64,000 bases of DNA from Dicaeum eximium. Its lineage: Eukaryota > Chordata > Aves > Passeriformes > Dicaeidae. Below the pieces are notes generated by a model. It saw only the letters and a list, made by a program, of their open reading frames with translations, was not told the origin of the DNA and did no database searches. Made by a program: the position numbers and the translations under genes. Numbering within the stretch: the stretch's first letter is position 1; each line of letters begins with the position of its first letter. Of this stretch, positions 47,101 through 59,310 are shown in pieces. The stretch is taken from contig VWZP01008345.1 in assembly GCA_013396995.1 (NCBI GenBank), positions 859,964-923,963 of the forward strand, read 5' to 3'.

Positions 47101-50100
47101 CTCTGCCAGTCTGTTTGCTCACTCACTATCAGCAGGGTGTAGCACTTCTTAATCCGAGAGCCTGCAGCAGACCGGGTTGCTGTAAACCACACGCAGCCAA
47201 TACAGGATTTCCTTTCTGTAGAAGGATGGCTTCCTGAGTAATTCATACAACAATCTCTTGTCCAAGCCTGTCCTTACCACAAACAGAATACCCTGGCTCT
47301 ACGCTGGTGATCAGCATCAGCTGGTTCATTTCCAGCTTATCCCATATAATTTGAAAACCCTCAAGGATTACTTTTTTGCACAGAAACTTGTGTGAGCAGG
47401 GCATTTATACTTACCCATTACATGGCATTCAGAAAGACATGCCTATGTGTTTCCAGCTAAGCAATGAACCAGGAATGAAACCCCCACCATCTGAATCAGT
47501 GTCATTGGCACACTGAGTTCTGTCTGATGAGCTGTGAGTGTGGCACTCTGCTATCCCATGCTCTCCATGAAGCTGAAGTGGCTCATGTTGTGAAGAATTC
47601 CAACTACAGCATCATGAAAAGGAAACATCTTTCAGCAAAGAGAGTGCAAGTACACAACCATCATACAAAAGGGTTAGCAGTGATGGGGAATGTTTCTTAC
47701 ATGGAAAATGGAAACATGAAAACTTTCCAGGTCAAGACTTAAGTCTTTCACTTGCTCTTTAAGTTCAGTTTTTGATGTAATCCACATTTGACTGACAACA
47801 GTCAGAGCTTCCAGTGCTGTATCTAAACACTCCAGCCAACAAGCCCTGCTACCTCTCCAGGGCAGCAGAGGAGGTGGTCACACTGTGCTGGTGACAAGGC
47901 CCCAGTGTGTCACCTTCCATGCAGGAGCCTCCTCAGCCCTTCCCTTTCCCTGCCATCCCCAGGGCTCAGCAGATGTTGTGGGTCCGAGGACCCACACTGG
48001 GGAATCCCCAGGTTTAAAATACATCAGATAGAGCCAAACCTTGCATGTGCTTGTGTTAAAATACTTTAACAAAAAACAGTTTAATACCAATCTAATTAAA
48101 CTTGGATGCATTTGTGAGTATTCAAATGTGAATTTAATCACTGACTGAAACAGTTTAGCCTAATTAATGGTAAGTCACTGAAATGTGTATTTGCAGTAGA
48201 ACTTGCTTAACTAATAAAAAGTGATCACATGGCTGAGCCCTAATTTACTGATTAAAGCAGAGTATTTTAAATGAGGATCATAGCAGTTTCATTATATCCG
48301 TTTGGGGTTGTTGTGCCATTTCTGTTTTCCACAACCGGTGCAAGGCAGCTGGAGAACAGACACCAGGCTTATCCCACAGCTCTGTGCTGGTTTCAGCAGG
48401 GCTGTGTCAGTGCCACTGGTGGCTTTCAAAGAGCAGCAGCTGCCCCTGTCCCCTCCAATGACTGTCATTACTGGGTCTTTCTGCTTTGGGTTTATGCTTG
48501 CCATGAAATTCAAGAAGGGGTTTTGTGCCTGACAAACACCCTGCAGCAGCGAGCTACAAAGATGAAGTTTAGGCACAGTGATGAGATCCAGCTCACAGAA
48601 TCAAAGCAAAGCACAACAGGGAACAAGCTCTGTTATCGGCTTGCAGCCCCAAATAATGAGATGATCCTGGCTCAGCTGACACTCTCCTGATGAGCCTGAG
48701 CTGGATCACCCACCCAGGGAAAAGGAGGCAAAATACAGCGTGGGAAGAAACCTGAGTGAGGGAGGATCTGTCTGGGGAAACTGGCTTATCAGCACTCAGC
48801 AATTAGGGTGGGGAAAGTTGATGCTCTGGCTCACAGCACCTGTTCTGCAGGGCTTTAGGAAGCCCTGTCCTAGACCCTCACCTCATCCTGCCAGGGACAG
48901 AGAGGGGAAAAGCTAATGGCTTAAAAGGAAAGTGACCTGCAGAGAAGGCAAAGCAACCCCAGACTATCAAAGGACCCAAGCCAGTACTGTTTTTACTGAA
49001 TTCCCAGAGGGATAGGAGCAGAGGTCCTTGGGCTCAGGGAGGTTTCACACCACACCCAAACCATACATGGAGCCTGGCTAAAAATGGCTAAAAATCAGCC
49101 TCAGTCATGTAATCTTCCTGGTTCAAAGTAAATTCTTTACCTGCTTGGCTGCTCTGTGAGGGGATGAGCATTACAGTGATGGAGCCTGAAATCTCACCAG
49201 GAGGGCTAAATTTGATCTCTTCCCAACACCTCTCCACAGTGATTTCTCAGCCTGTGTCCCTTTAACTAAGATTAAACTTTGCACAGATCGATGCAAAGCA
49301 ACACAATTACTTCATTTGCAAGGCAGCAAGGGCAACATATTCCTATCTTTAAGGCTATTCAGATGAGTTCATTTAATGACACCTATTTTTACATATGGTG
49401 TCATAGGTTTCATTATTACAGTGTCAACCACTTGAACAGAGGTGGGAGCATCTCTCATGTTCTACCTAATTCAATTTAAATCTCTTTTTGTTACATTTGT
49501 GATACAGAAGGCATCATATTTATTCCCTGGAACTGTAAAATACAAGTTTCTCACATAGATACAAATGCAAAGCAAACCCACTGGAACAACAGGTATGGCC
49601 CAGGCTCCCCTAAGGGAGACTGAGGTCAAGAACAAACTGCCTTTACAACAAGCTGGTTCATGTTTGAATGGTATTTCTTACTTCCAGAACACATTCTGTC
49701 TTCTGTTCCCTTTGCTGTCCCTAAAGGGGTACCTGTAAACAGGGGAGGAGAATGGTGAATGCAAAAGGTTCACTTTCCCCATCTCAGTGTTTGTGTGAAC
49801 ACATCCATGACCTGGCTGAGGTCCTATCAGTGCAAGGGAGTGGATCCCTCACTGGGGGCTTTACAAACATCTCATCAGCACTGGGTTTGTGTTGCAGAGC
49901 CCACAACCAGCCTCTTCCCCAGTCAGAGGGTCACCAGTGCTCATGGGAACTTCATAGCTGAATGGAGAAGAATATGCTTGCAACTGAAGGAGGACATAAA
50001 TGTTAAAGAAAGTGTGGACCTGTGGACTTGAGCCCATTGCAGCATCCTTCTTTAGGGCCTGTGGATGTGGTGCTGCAGAGCACAGAAGTGCCAGCTACCC

Positions 50101-53100
50101 CTGCAATAATTTTCTGACCCCCAGAGTAGCACAGGAAAAGGGTATCCCTGGTGGGCAAAGAATGCAGAGCGTGGACTGAAAAACAAAGAACTGAACCTAC
50201 CCAAACCCAAGCTTCTGCTCAGATTGCATCTCTTTAAATGACACAACACTGTCCTCATATTAATGTGGTTTTCCCTCCATCTCTCTGCTCTGCCTGCTGC
50301 CACAGCATGACAGATGACAGAGGCTTGGGGAGAGCTGCCTCAGGCTGCATGAATTTCAAGCTCTCTCCAAGAGCACTTTGATATTGGAAGTTATACACTT
50401 GAAATGTCCATACCTTGTGCTCTGCTGCGGTTACAGCTTTTCTAGAATGTGCTCTGAGGAGAGCACAGTTTCAACAGCTCATCTCTGTGGGAAGATTTTT
50501 TAGTCATTTAAGAAGTATGAAATACTAAGGGTTGTATCTGAACTCGCTAAAATATTTCAGATCACACAATTTCAGCACTTTAGCCTTTGGCTCTGGAATA
50601 AATAATAAACCCTCTTTCTAGATCAATTTTTTTGACAGGTTCATTAATTATAAGCCAAATAATTATATTTTAAATATCACTCCTAAATGTGTTGGAGAAC
50701 AATGAATTATTCATGATGATGAAGTGCTTCATTGAATTTATTTCCTTTGATTTAGCTCCCCAAGTAGATTAATATTACAAAAAATACATATGTCTCAAAA
50801 CAGCAAGGCAACAAGTCCATTTACATCCTCTCCACTGATCAAAGACAGGGAGTAGAAACATGCATAAGTTAGTTTTAGTGCCCATCCTCATCCATCAGCA
50901 AAAGGCAAGGCATCCAGCTTGCCTGGGTATATATACCTGAACATGCAGTGACCCACTGTGTGGAAGCCCAGTGGCAGACAGGTTGTCCTCTCCTGGCTCC
51001 AGCCATGCTTGCAGGTCATTGGGACAGCTTGAAACCACCTCTCCTCTGCTCCAGGGAAACCCAGCTCCTGCTCAGCAGTGCAAGCTCACCCTTTGTCACC
51101 AAGAAGGGCTGGAAGCCTTCGAGCCCAGGACAGATAAATACACAGTGTGCTCTCTGCATGCACAAGAGCCAGTGGAGAGCACCCAGCAGACCTGAAGATG
51201 GGGCCAGTAAAAGGGTCTTGCCAGCCCTCCTAAAAGTAAATGGCTCCAACTAGAGTGTGCTCCAGCCACCCCCTGTCCCCTTGTCAGCTCTCCAGGTGCA
51301 GTTGACTCCACCCCGAAGCAGCACTCATCTCTGTGAGCAGGCTCTGAGGGAAAGGCACATGGCCCACCCCTGGAGTCAGCAGAGCTGTATAATAAAGCAG
51401 CACACACTGATATGTATTTGCACAGATATTTCCACCAGCCCATCAGTGATGACAGTCAGTTGTCATGATAATGCTTCCACTTGTAATTTGTTACCTCTGG
51501 AGCAGTGTGTGTGTGTAGTTCCCTGAAGCAAGGCATTGCTGGGTAAGGGGCACAGCTGGGCTTGCCAATGGCCACGTGATTCAAGGAAGCAACACCTTAT
51601 AAAATTATTTTAGAAGCCAAGGAAAGCAAAGCCCCTAGAAAAATCAGACCTAACTTATATCCAAGAATGCAAAGAAAAATGAAACACCTAAAATTAATTT
51701 AAGAAGTTGTTTGATTTAAGGCAAATACAGATGGGTAGTGGCTGTGATTTCTAAAACCTCACACCATGCAAATCTAAACACAGGGGTGCTAAGTAGGGGC
51801 ATAGGTGGAGCTCCAGAGAACAAATGGACTTTGATGCACTTTGGATTCTTTCTCCCCAACAACAAACAAAAGAAAGCAAACAAAAACAGATACTGAATCA
51901 AGTCCATGCTGGTGTGCTGCAGCAATTTCAGATCATTTACTGTTTGTATGAGAAACAGATTAGTATCTTGGTATGTGAGAGAACTCAGGAATGAGTAAGT
52001 GTTGCCTAAGATGAACAGGGTGAACATTGAGTAAGAGCAGAGTATGGCATAATAATTACCAGATGCAGGACAAGTTACCATTGGTTTTACAATGTGGATG
52101 AATATTCTCTAGGAAATCTCTGCAACCTTCTTCTCTTGGTTTTATGCAGTTTTCATAATACATGCAGGTCATGTGTGTAATGAGTTCTATCAGTTTCTCT
52201 TGGCTGTGGTAATTAGGCTGCTTAGGGGTTAGGTTTGATTTTTTTAAAATAAATCAGAAAAACAAACGTGTTAAGAGTTCTGCTGATTATTCCTAACTCA
52301 TTACGGGTCAGTACGAGATGACACATGGAGGATGTGTCATAACACATCATCTAAAAGCAAAGGCTGTAGCAGTATCACATTTATTTTGGTAAGTGTAGGG
52401 AGATAAAAAGAGGGAAGACTATAATCGTGAATTTCCTTGTTAGTTGGAAAGTCACAGGAAACAACACACAGGGCTTTCACCACTGAGTCTGGTGAGTTAT
52501 TTCTCTTTGAATACCAAGACTGTGGAGAATGAAGAGTTGGAAATAAAGAATGAACTATCAGGTCACTCCAAAGCAGTAGCTTCATGTAAGTATTTTTATC
52601 CAGGAGTTTACAACATCATATCCAAGCGATGTATCAGATTAGTCCAGGTAGCTGCTTCAGCAATACAAGCTGAAAATCAGGCCATGCTTTTTCTGCCCTA
52701 TCCATGGAAAAATCCCAAATGGAGTAGCAATCCACAGGAAAGCTTCAAGAAGACTCATACCAGCTTACCAGGACAAATCCTCTTGCTGGTCATCAGCCTG
52801 ACACATCCAGTGAGTGCTGGAATTCGTGTCACATCTGCTGGAGAGGACCGTATGTCCCAGCTTATGCTGAACTAGTGCTCCGTGCTGCGAGTCTCTGCAT
52901 TTATGACAAATGATAAGCAAACACAGCCAGCTCTAGAGTCTGTATATAAACACATGTATCTGTCATCTTCCTCTGCAAAGCTTGGCTCCCTAAGAAGGCA
53001 GCACTCATTCTCATGCATTATCCCTCTAAGCATATGCCCCATGTCTTACAAGATTCTCACATTTTGTGTAAACAATAGCACTTGTGTCACTTACAATTGA

Positions 53101-54399
53101 GACATAATTATTTCTCATTAGCAAGTACTGCTGAGATATTTGGGTGGGAGGAATTGAAAAGCGGACAGTTATTAATTTAAAAAAAAAAATCACATTTCAA
53201 CCATGTCTAAAGTCTTCTTTCAACCACCTTTGAAGTATTCAAGTAAACAGCATTTTTCCTGCCAAAGTCAGAACAATGAGAGCTGACAAGATGAGATGTG
53301 GAAGACAGCTCCTCATCTGTCACTAGCAGTTACCTTTCCAGGTCAGGGCTGGAATCAAGCCATTAAGCTACACTTGTAGAATAATCTCACCAGTGATTTT
53401 AAATCCTGCTGCTGTTCTTTTGCTGGATAAAACCCAGCTTAGAAGAAGCAAGGTCAGCACATTTTCACATACCAGGAGTGCTGTATGGTTAGGACAATAA
53501 TACAGCCACAAGGGAAATTTAGCTCCTCTCAAACTGTATTTCCAGTATATTCCTGCCACAGACCTGGTAGGACCATGGCTGTGCCCCACAGGAGGGAGGA
53601 AACTATCATGAGCAAGATGAGACACAACCCTAAACTAGACATGGGCTACTGCTCAAAAAGGAAGCTCACTTTAATGCAGAGATAGCAACAAAGATCAACA
53701 GGACTGAGTCATCTGCCTTGAAACTGCACATCTGTCTGCACCTATCAGCAAAGGCTTTTCACTCCACTAAACATTTTATCCATTTACATACAGTTAACAG
53801 CCTCTGACTGTACAGGTGCCCTCAAGCCACATGCTTAGGATAAATTCTTGACAGCTTGCTAAAACACTGCTGGAAGAGCTTGTCTTCAAAATGAACTGCA
53901 AGAAGATTCAAATCGCCCTCACCCACTGCTGCCTCTGCTCTGACCTGGACAGCCCAGCCAGCTGGATGGCCAGTAGCCACAGAGAAAACAGAAAAGCACT
54001 TTCAGTGCCAGAAATAATCTTTTTATTACAGTCCAGAAAAGGTATTTTAAATATGAAAACCACCCACTGTATGTATTACTTGCTTTCATTAATACCTTGG
54101 ACTACACACATCCACCTGTACCATAAAATCAATAAATCCATCTGTCCTAGGCACAAGTAACACTGAAAAATAGATCACTCACATTCAAACAGTTGTGTGT
54201 AGAATACCTGCAAGGAAAGAAGATATATGAAGCCTGAAGCAGACAATGAGAATGTCAAGGTGGTCATTAGATGCATCTCTTCCTTTCCTCTGTGCCAGTT
54301 CAGGAGCCAGGCATTGCAAGGACAGCTAATCTGAATGATCTAAGAGTTGCCTAAAACTACTCAAAGGGTATTTACCAAGATAGTGGAGGCAAACTCTTC

Positions 54400-54685
54400 T
54401 CCATGATGTTACATGACATAACAAGCAGCAGCAGTGACAGTCTTGGAAGGTTCAGTAAAGATATCAGAGAAAAAACAGTGCCACTGGTAGGGTAATGCAG
54501 GACCAGACCAGGCTGCCCACAGAGGCTGTGAAATTTCTGTCCTTGGAGGTTTTCATCACCTGTATGGAAAAAATCACTAGACCTGACCTGCTTTAGTGCT
54601 GGCCACAGTCCTGCTCCCAGCAGGAGGCTGGACAAGATGACTTCCAGAGCTCCTTTCCAAGTAACACTGCATGACTCCTGGGCTT
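54400..54685 (+). mobile_element. CR1 LINE fragment (3' end, diverged)
   Basis: The plus strand matches the 3' part of avian CR1: CCAGGCTGCCCACAGAGGCT, then CCTTGGAGGTTTTCATC, GGAGGCTGGACAAGATGAC and TTCCAGAGCTCCTTTCCAA in consensus order. No terminal ATTCTATG repeats remain, so the copy is old and truncated at both ends. Such 5'-truncated copies are inactive. Confidence 0.8.
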
Positions 54686-55663
54686 CCATCAGAACATCAC
54701 TTACTTCCAGCTAAAAACAAGCACAAGTAAAGGCAGTGCCATGGCCTGAGTTTGTGAGACAAAGACCTTCTGAATCAAAAAAACCCCAATTTTTAAAATA
54801 TCAGCATAGGTGTATTAATCTGCATGTTAACACAACGAAACACTGCTGCTGCCATAAGCTGCATTTCTGGACACAGAGGTACCACCCCCTGCTCTGCAAA
54901 ACTGTAGCATAGTAGTAGTCCTCAAAAACACCTCAAGTAAGCAGGAGGCTGCATTTATTGAAAGCACCTAACAACAACTGGAATTCTCATTCTAACAGAG
55001 TCAGGCTTTTAGAAATACATTACCCACTGAACCTGAACTGCTAGTTCATCTACTCAACATTAGATTAGACCCACAACTCTGAAAGAGTATCAGCAAGCGT
55101 TCTCCAACACAAGCTAAGTTCTGCCACTCTAGAAGTAAAACTGCAAAGCTGCTGTCATTCTCCTAAATCCACTCAGATTTTTCATGTCAGACAACGAAAA
55201 CTGAAGTAACAAATAGAAAAATGGTAGTACCTTTAAACAATCTCCTCCCTTTATAACACACATTCCTCCTTTAAATTGGCCAATATTTTTGCCTCAGCCC
55301 TTTAAGCCTCCCAAGCTAAAAAATATGTGCAGAATTCAATGCAAGTGACATGCCACAACTTGGAAGCTAGTGACAAAAAATGACTGCCTTTTGAAATAAT
55401 GTCTTCCCTAAAGTCAAGTTATAAGGCAGATGTGTATAGATTAAATAACTCCTGTAATACTAAGAACAAATAGAGATGTACAATTCATGTCATCCCCAGC
55501 ACAGGGACTGTATGGCACATCCTCAGCTGATCACAAGCCTAGCTCTGTGTGCTCAAGTGAACCACAGATTTACTCCAGACAAAAATGAAGCCCAACCCAG
55601 ACAACGATTTAGCTGTCTGCCAAACAATCCTATGAGTCTCATTTTACATAATTTGCATCATAA

Positions 55664-55935
55664 ATCACAGAATCATAGAGTGGGTTGGGTGGGACCTTAA
55701 AGCTCACCTCATTCCACAGCCCCCTGATGTGGGCAGGGACATCTTCCACTAGCCCTGTCCAACCTGGTCTTGGACACTCCCAGGGATGGGGCAGCCACAG
55801 CTTCTGTGGAAACCTGTGCCAGGGCCCCACCACCCTCACAGTGAAGAGTTTCCTCCGTCTATCTAATCTAAACCTGCCCTCTATAATCATAAAGCCATAA
55901 ACCCTTGCCCTATCACTACATGCCCTTGACAACAG
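55664..55935 (-). mobile_element. CR1 LINE fragment (3' end)
   Basis: The plus strand starts TCACAGAATCATAGAGTGGG and runs through GGTTGGGTGGGACCTTAAAG, CCTGTCCAACCTGGTCTTG and CTATCACTACATGCCCTTG, the reverse complement of an avian CR1 3' end. The minus-strand frame still shows the CR1 reverse-transcriptase tail (GRFRLDRRRKLFTVRVV and PWHRFPQ). It is 5'-truncated and carries no complete protein. Confidence 0.92.
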
Positions 55936-58900
55936 TACCTTCAGCTTGTGTCAGCATCACCTCGTTAATCCCAGCCACGGGGATTTGATTTCTGCCTGGC
56001 TGCTGCTGAAACGTGTCCTGGCACAGCCAGAGCTGCACATCCAAGGCACCACACGTGCCTTCTGCAGTGCCTACAGACAGAGCAGAGATCCTGCTCCAGA
56101 AACAGCCCCAGTGCTCAGCACAGGGACTGCACCATCTGTCACTCCTCTCCAAGCACCATCATTACCTTTATCTCTGACTCAGAGCAGCTTTGGGGAATAG
56201 GGGCCAGGTCATCCCCCAGCACTGATTGCAGAAGAAACCAGCCAGGGGTGAGATGCTGTTCAAAGAGCAGGTAACAGCCCCAGAGCCCTGCACACACACA
56301 GATGGGTACCTGCTGCTCCTCCTCACTGAGAAATACAACTGCTTCTGCAGGAGAAAATTGGGATCAAGCCCTGGCTAATCACAAGAGCTACAAAAGACCT
56401 CACTACTATGAGGGGAAGGATTTTTACCCACTGCATATTATAAAACCCAAATTATGCGTGTATTTTATCATTTACAAGGAAGCCACAAAACTCAAAGGCA
56501 CAGCAAAGACCCTGTCATCTTCCCTACTCCCTGTTCTGAAAATGCAGCATTTCAGAGCCTTCCTCTGATCCAAGCTCCCCTTCCTCTGTCAACACGACCA
56601 GAGTTCATTGAGGATTACTATGATAACAGACTTGTATAAGCTATATACTTTGGCCTCTGCCAGCTATTAACCCCTGCTGGAATGGCTGGTATTATTCAGC
56701 TTAGTTCTGCCTCAACATAAAAAAGTAACTACAGCCTTGCAGCAGCTGTACAATAGAATTGTATAGCACTAAGCACCTCTTGTTCTTTTGTAACCTTTTA
56801 TCACTTTTTTTAGTCTTTCAAAATATGAAACAGGTTAAAAAATAAAAAAAAAGAAAGCCCTTTTCCATGAGAAAAATGAAAAGCAACTCCATTTTCTATG
56901 TAAAAGAACAACAAAAAAAGAATAAACTGCCAGTGAGCGGGAAAATGCACAAGCTTTGGAAGTGGCAGAACAGCCCACCCACACTTTAATGGATGGGTAG
57001 AAAGCTGCTGCTCCATTAAAGAACGAACAAATCCTGCTCAGGAGCATAAAGCAGATTTGATCTCTCAGTTCACATTTCATGCTTGCAGCTGGAGACAGTG
57101 TTACTGTCTGACACCCTTCTCAAATGTGCAGGATGTGTTCAGCTGCTGAGGACAAAGAACTCTCTATGAGCACTTTCAATTACAGCAGATACGACCAAAC
57201 ACAGGCCTCACATGGCAATTTCTTGGTATTTGATGTTCCCAGCCCTTGGCCAAATGAAATACATTTAACATGAGATTTGTCTCTTAAAAGCTGTTGCTCC
57301 AAGTGAGCAGTGTGTGATGGTCTCAGGGGCCACCCAAATCTTGGACAATCACATGAGTGTGTCTCTCCGTCACAAGCCAATCCCACCACTGCTGAATACC
57401 ACCACAGACATCTTCAGAGAACCTCTGCAGCCACAGCCTTGGAGAATACAAGGCTTCAGCTGAGTACCAGCGCTCTTGGAAACCCCCACAGATGCCTTGT
57501 CCAGCTTTCAACTCAGATGTAGTGGCCAAGAGACCAGGACTGTCTGGCTCAGCTTCCAGTTTATGTCACAAGACCACTGTATCTATGGGCGTGCAGTGTG
57601 CAGCTCTGAGTCAAAATACTCCCTGCCCTGCCCTCCCTCCCCTGCAATAATGGACTTATAAAAAATGCAATCCAATGCTGCCCTTGGTATGAAAGACTTT
57701 ACAATGGACTATTCTTCAAGCAATCTTTTTTCCTTCTTTTACTCGATTATTAAAGCCCGTGACTTACACAACTGCACTGCACAGGCTTCCAGCACCACTT
57801 CTTACCCTGCTGACCACTTCAGCTAATCATTCTTTTGTGCTGATTCCTGCCTCTTACAAATTACCTGGGAAATTTCCACATGCATATTGAGTACTTTAGA
57901 GAAATTAAGGCAAGAAATCTGCTAGATGTAAGTTTTAATCAGAGAATGGGTCAAATTAGGGAAGATATTGCATTAATGTAACAGGATGGATCTTTAGTAA
58001 ACTTGAGTTTTCATGCACACTGCTCACAACTGTCTGGGGCTGAGACAAGTAAAATGAGACTCCCTTAGAGTTCTCTTCTGATTATGCAGTCCCTGAGAAT
58101 CTGTGATTTAGCTTTGAGTTCCTCAAGTTATTCCAGTGGGTGTTTCCAAACCAGTCAGAGACAGAACCAAATGCTACTTTGATTGAACGAAGTAAATAAC
58201 ATTAGTAGTTTGAGTCTAGCAAGGTGACACTTGCAAAAGAACATACAAAGTGAGAGTCACAACAAAATCACACTTAATAGGAATTTCTCTGAATTAAGAT
58301 TTAACCTTCTGTCTAAGCTCCTTCACCAAAAAAGGGGTAAATAATCCTCTTTAAGAAGCCTATAATGTCAAACTACACACCAATCAGTACCTACAAACAC
58401 TAACAGAGCTACCAAAAAAGGCAAGCTCAGATGTACCTGGATTAAATGCTGTCTGAAGCAAAGTAAGAGAAGTTTGAAAGCTCTAACAGAATACTGAATA
58501 CAATTCCACAGTGCTCCAAGTGGCTCTCTCCACCTGCTTTATGGTAGGGATCAATTCCTTACACACTCAGGTTAAAAAAAAAGCAAACCAAACAAACCCT
58601 GGAAATACCAAACAACAACAAAAAAATCCCCACCACTACAAAAAAACCCCCAACATAGTAAGTAAAATTCTACCTAAAGAATTCAAAACTGTGCCTGAAA
58701 AAAAGCCCACCCCAAAACACAAGGAACTCTTTAAGTAAAACTGGTCTTATAATACCAGTTTTTATTCAAGATGGACTGAAAATAAATACTATTATTTCAC
58801 TCACCCTGGAAGCAGAAAAAATATTCTTGTCAGTATTAACTTATTTAAAATGAGCTGCTCCAGCTTATTTCAAGTACACATAAATTTGAAGGCAAGAGAG

Positions 58901-59019
58901 AACGTATTTATCATTTTTATGTGTGTGCATCCATATACAAATATTGTACACATAAACCTTGTATATACATCTTGTGCTGCCACCTTGTGAACAGTCTCTG
59001 AATAGGGAGGTTTAGTTCA

Positions 59020-59232
59020 CACAGACTCAATTCTGCCACCTTTATTCACATTTAGCTCAACTGACTTTCATACAGGTACTTTTTAAATGGGGACTAAATG
59101 TGGTAAAGGATGGCTGAATCAAATGCTTAGTGCATAAAAACTTAAAAGGCTGAACAAAATAGCTGAGTCTTCCACAGTTTCCATATGCTTTTGTGTCACA
59201 GTTTATTGCCACAACTATTATAGAAGATATAA
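59020..59232 (-). other. COQ7 3' UTR with polyadenylation signal
   Basis: AATAAA on the minus strand lies at 59041-59046, about 190 nt past the COQ7 stop codon, in GTGAATAAAGG. The 3' end at about 59020 is an estimate. A second AATAAA-like site lies near 58759. Confidence 0.6.
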
Positions 59233-59310
59233 CTAAATTCTTTCTGATAAAAATATTGCAGCTTTGCATCCAAGTTGTATGGCTGTCTTCAAAACAGAAT
59301 AAGCTGGTGT
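59233..59310 (-). CDS. COQ7: COQ7 coding exon 6 and stop
   Basis: This exon has 25 codons and TAG at 59235-59233: TPAYSVLKTAIQLGCKAAIF then LSERI. It matches the conserved C-terminal helix of COQ7, which ends LSERL in human. Acceptor ..CTTTTTACAG. Confidence 0.96.
   Translation of the reverse strand, partial: TPAYSVLKTAIQLGCKAAIFLSERI

Larger units (their letters stand above)
43851..59019. other. Intergenic region between ITPRIPL2 and COQ7
   Basis: About 15 kb without a supported gene. It contains CR1 retrotransposon fragments near 54400-54685 and 55664-55935 and a possible short relic at 44094-44125. An AT-rich stretch with homeodomain-like ATTA motifs at 50520-50800 could be a regulatory element but shows nothing decisive. 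Confidence 0.65.
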
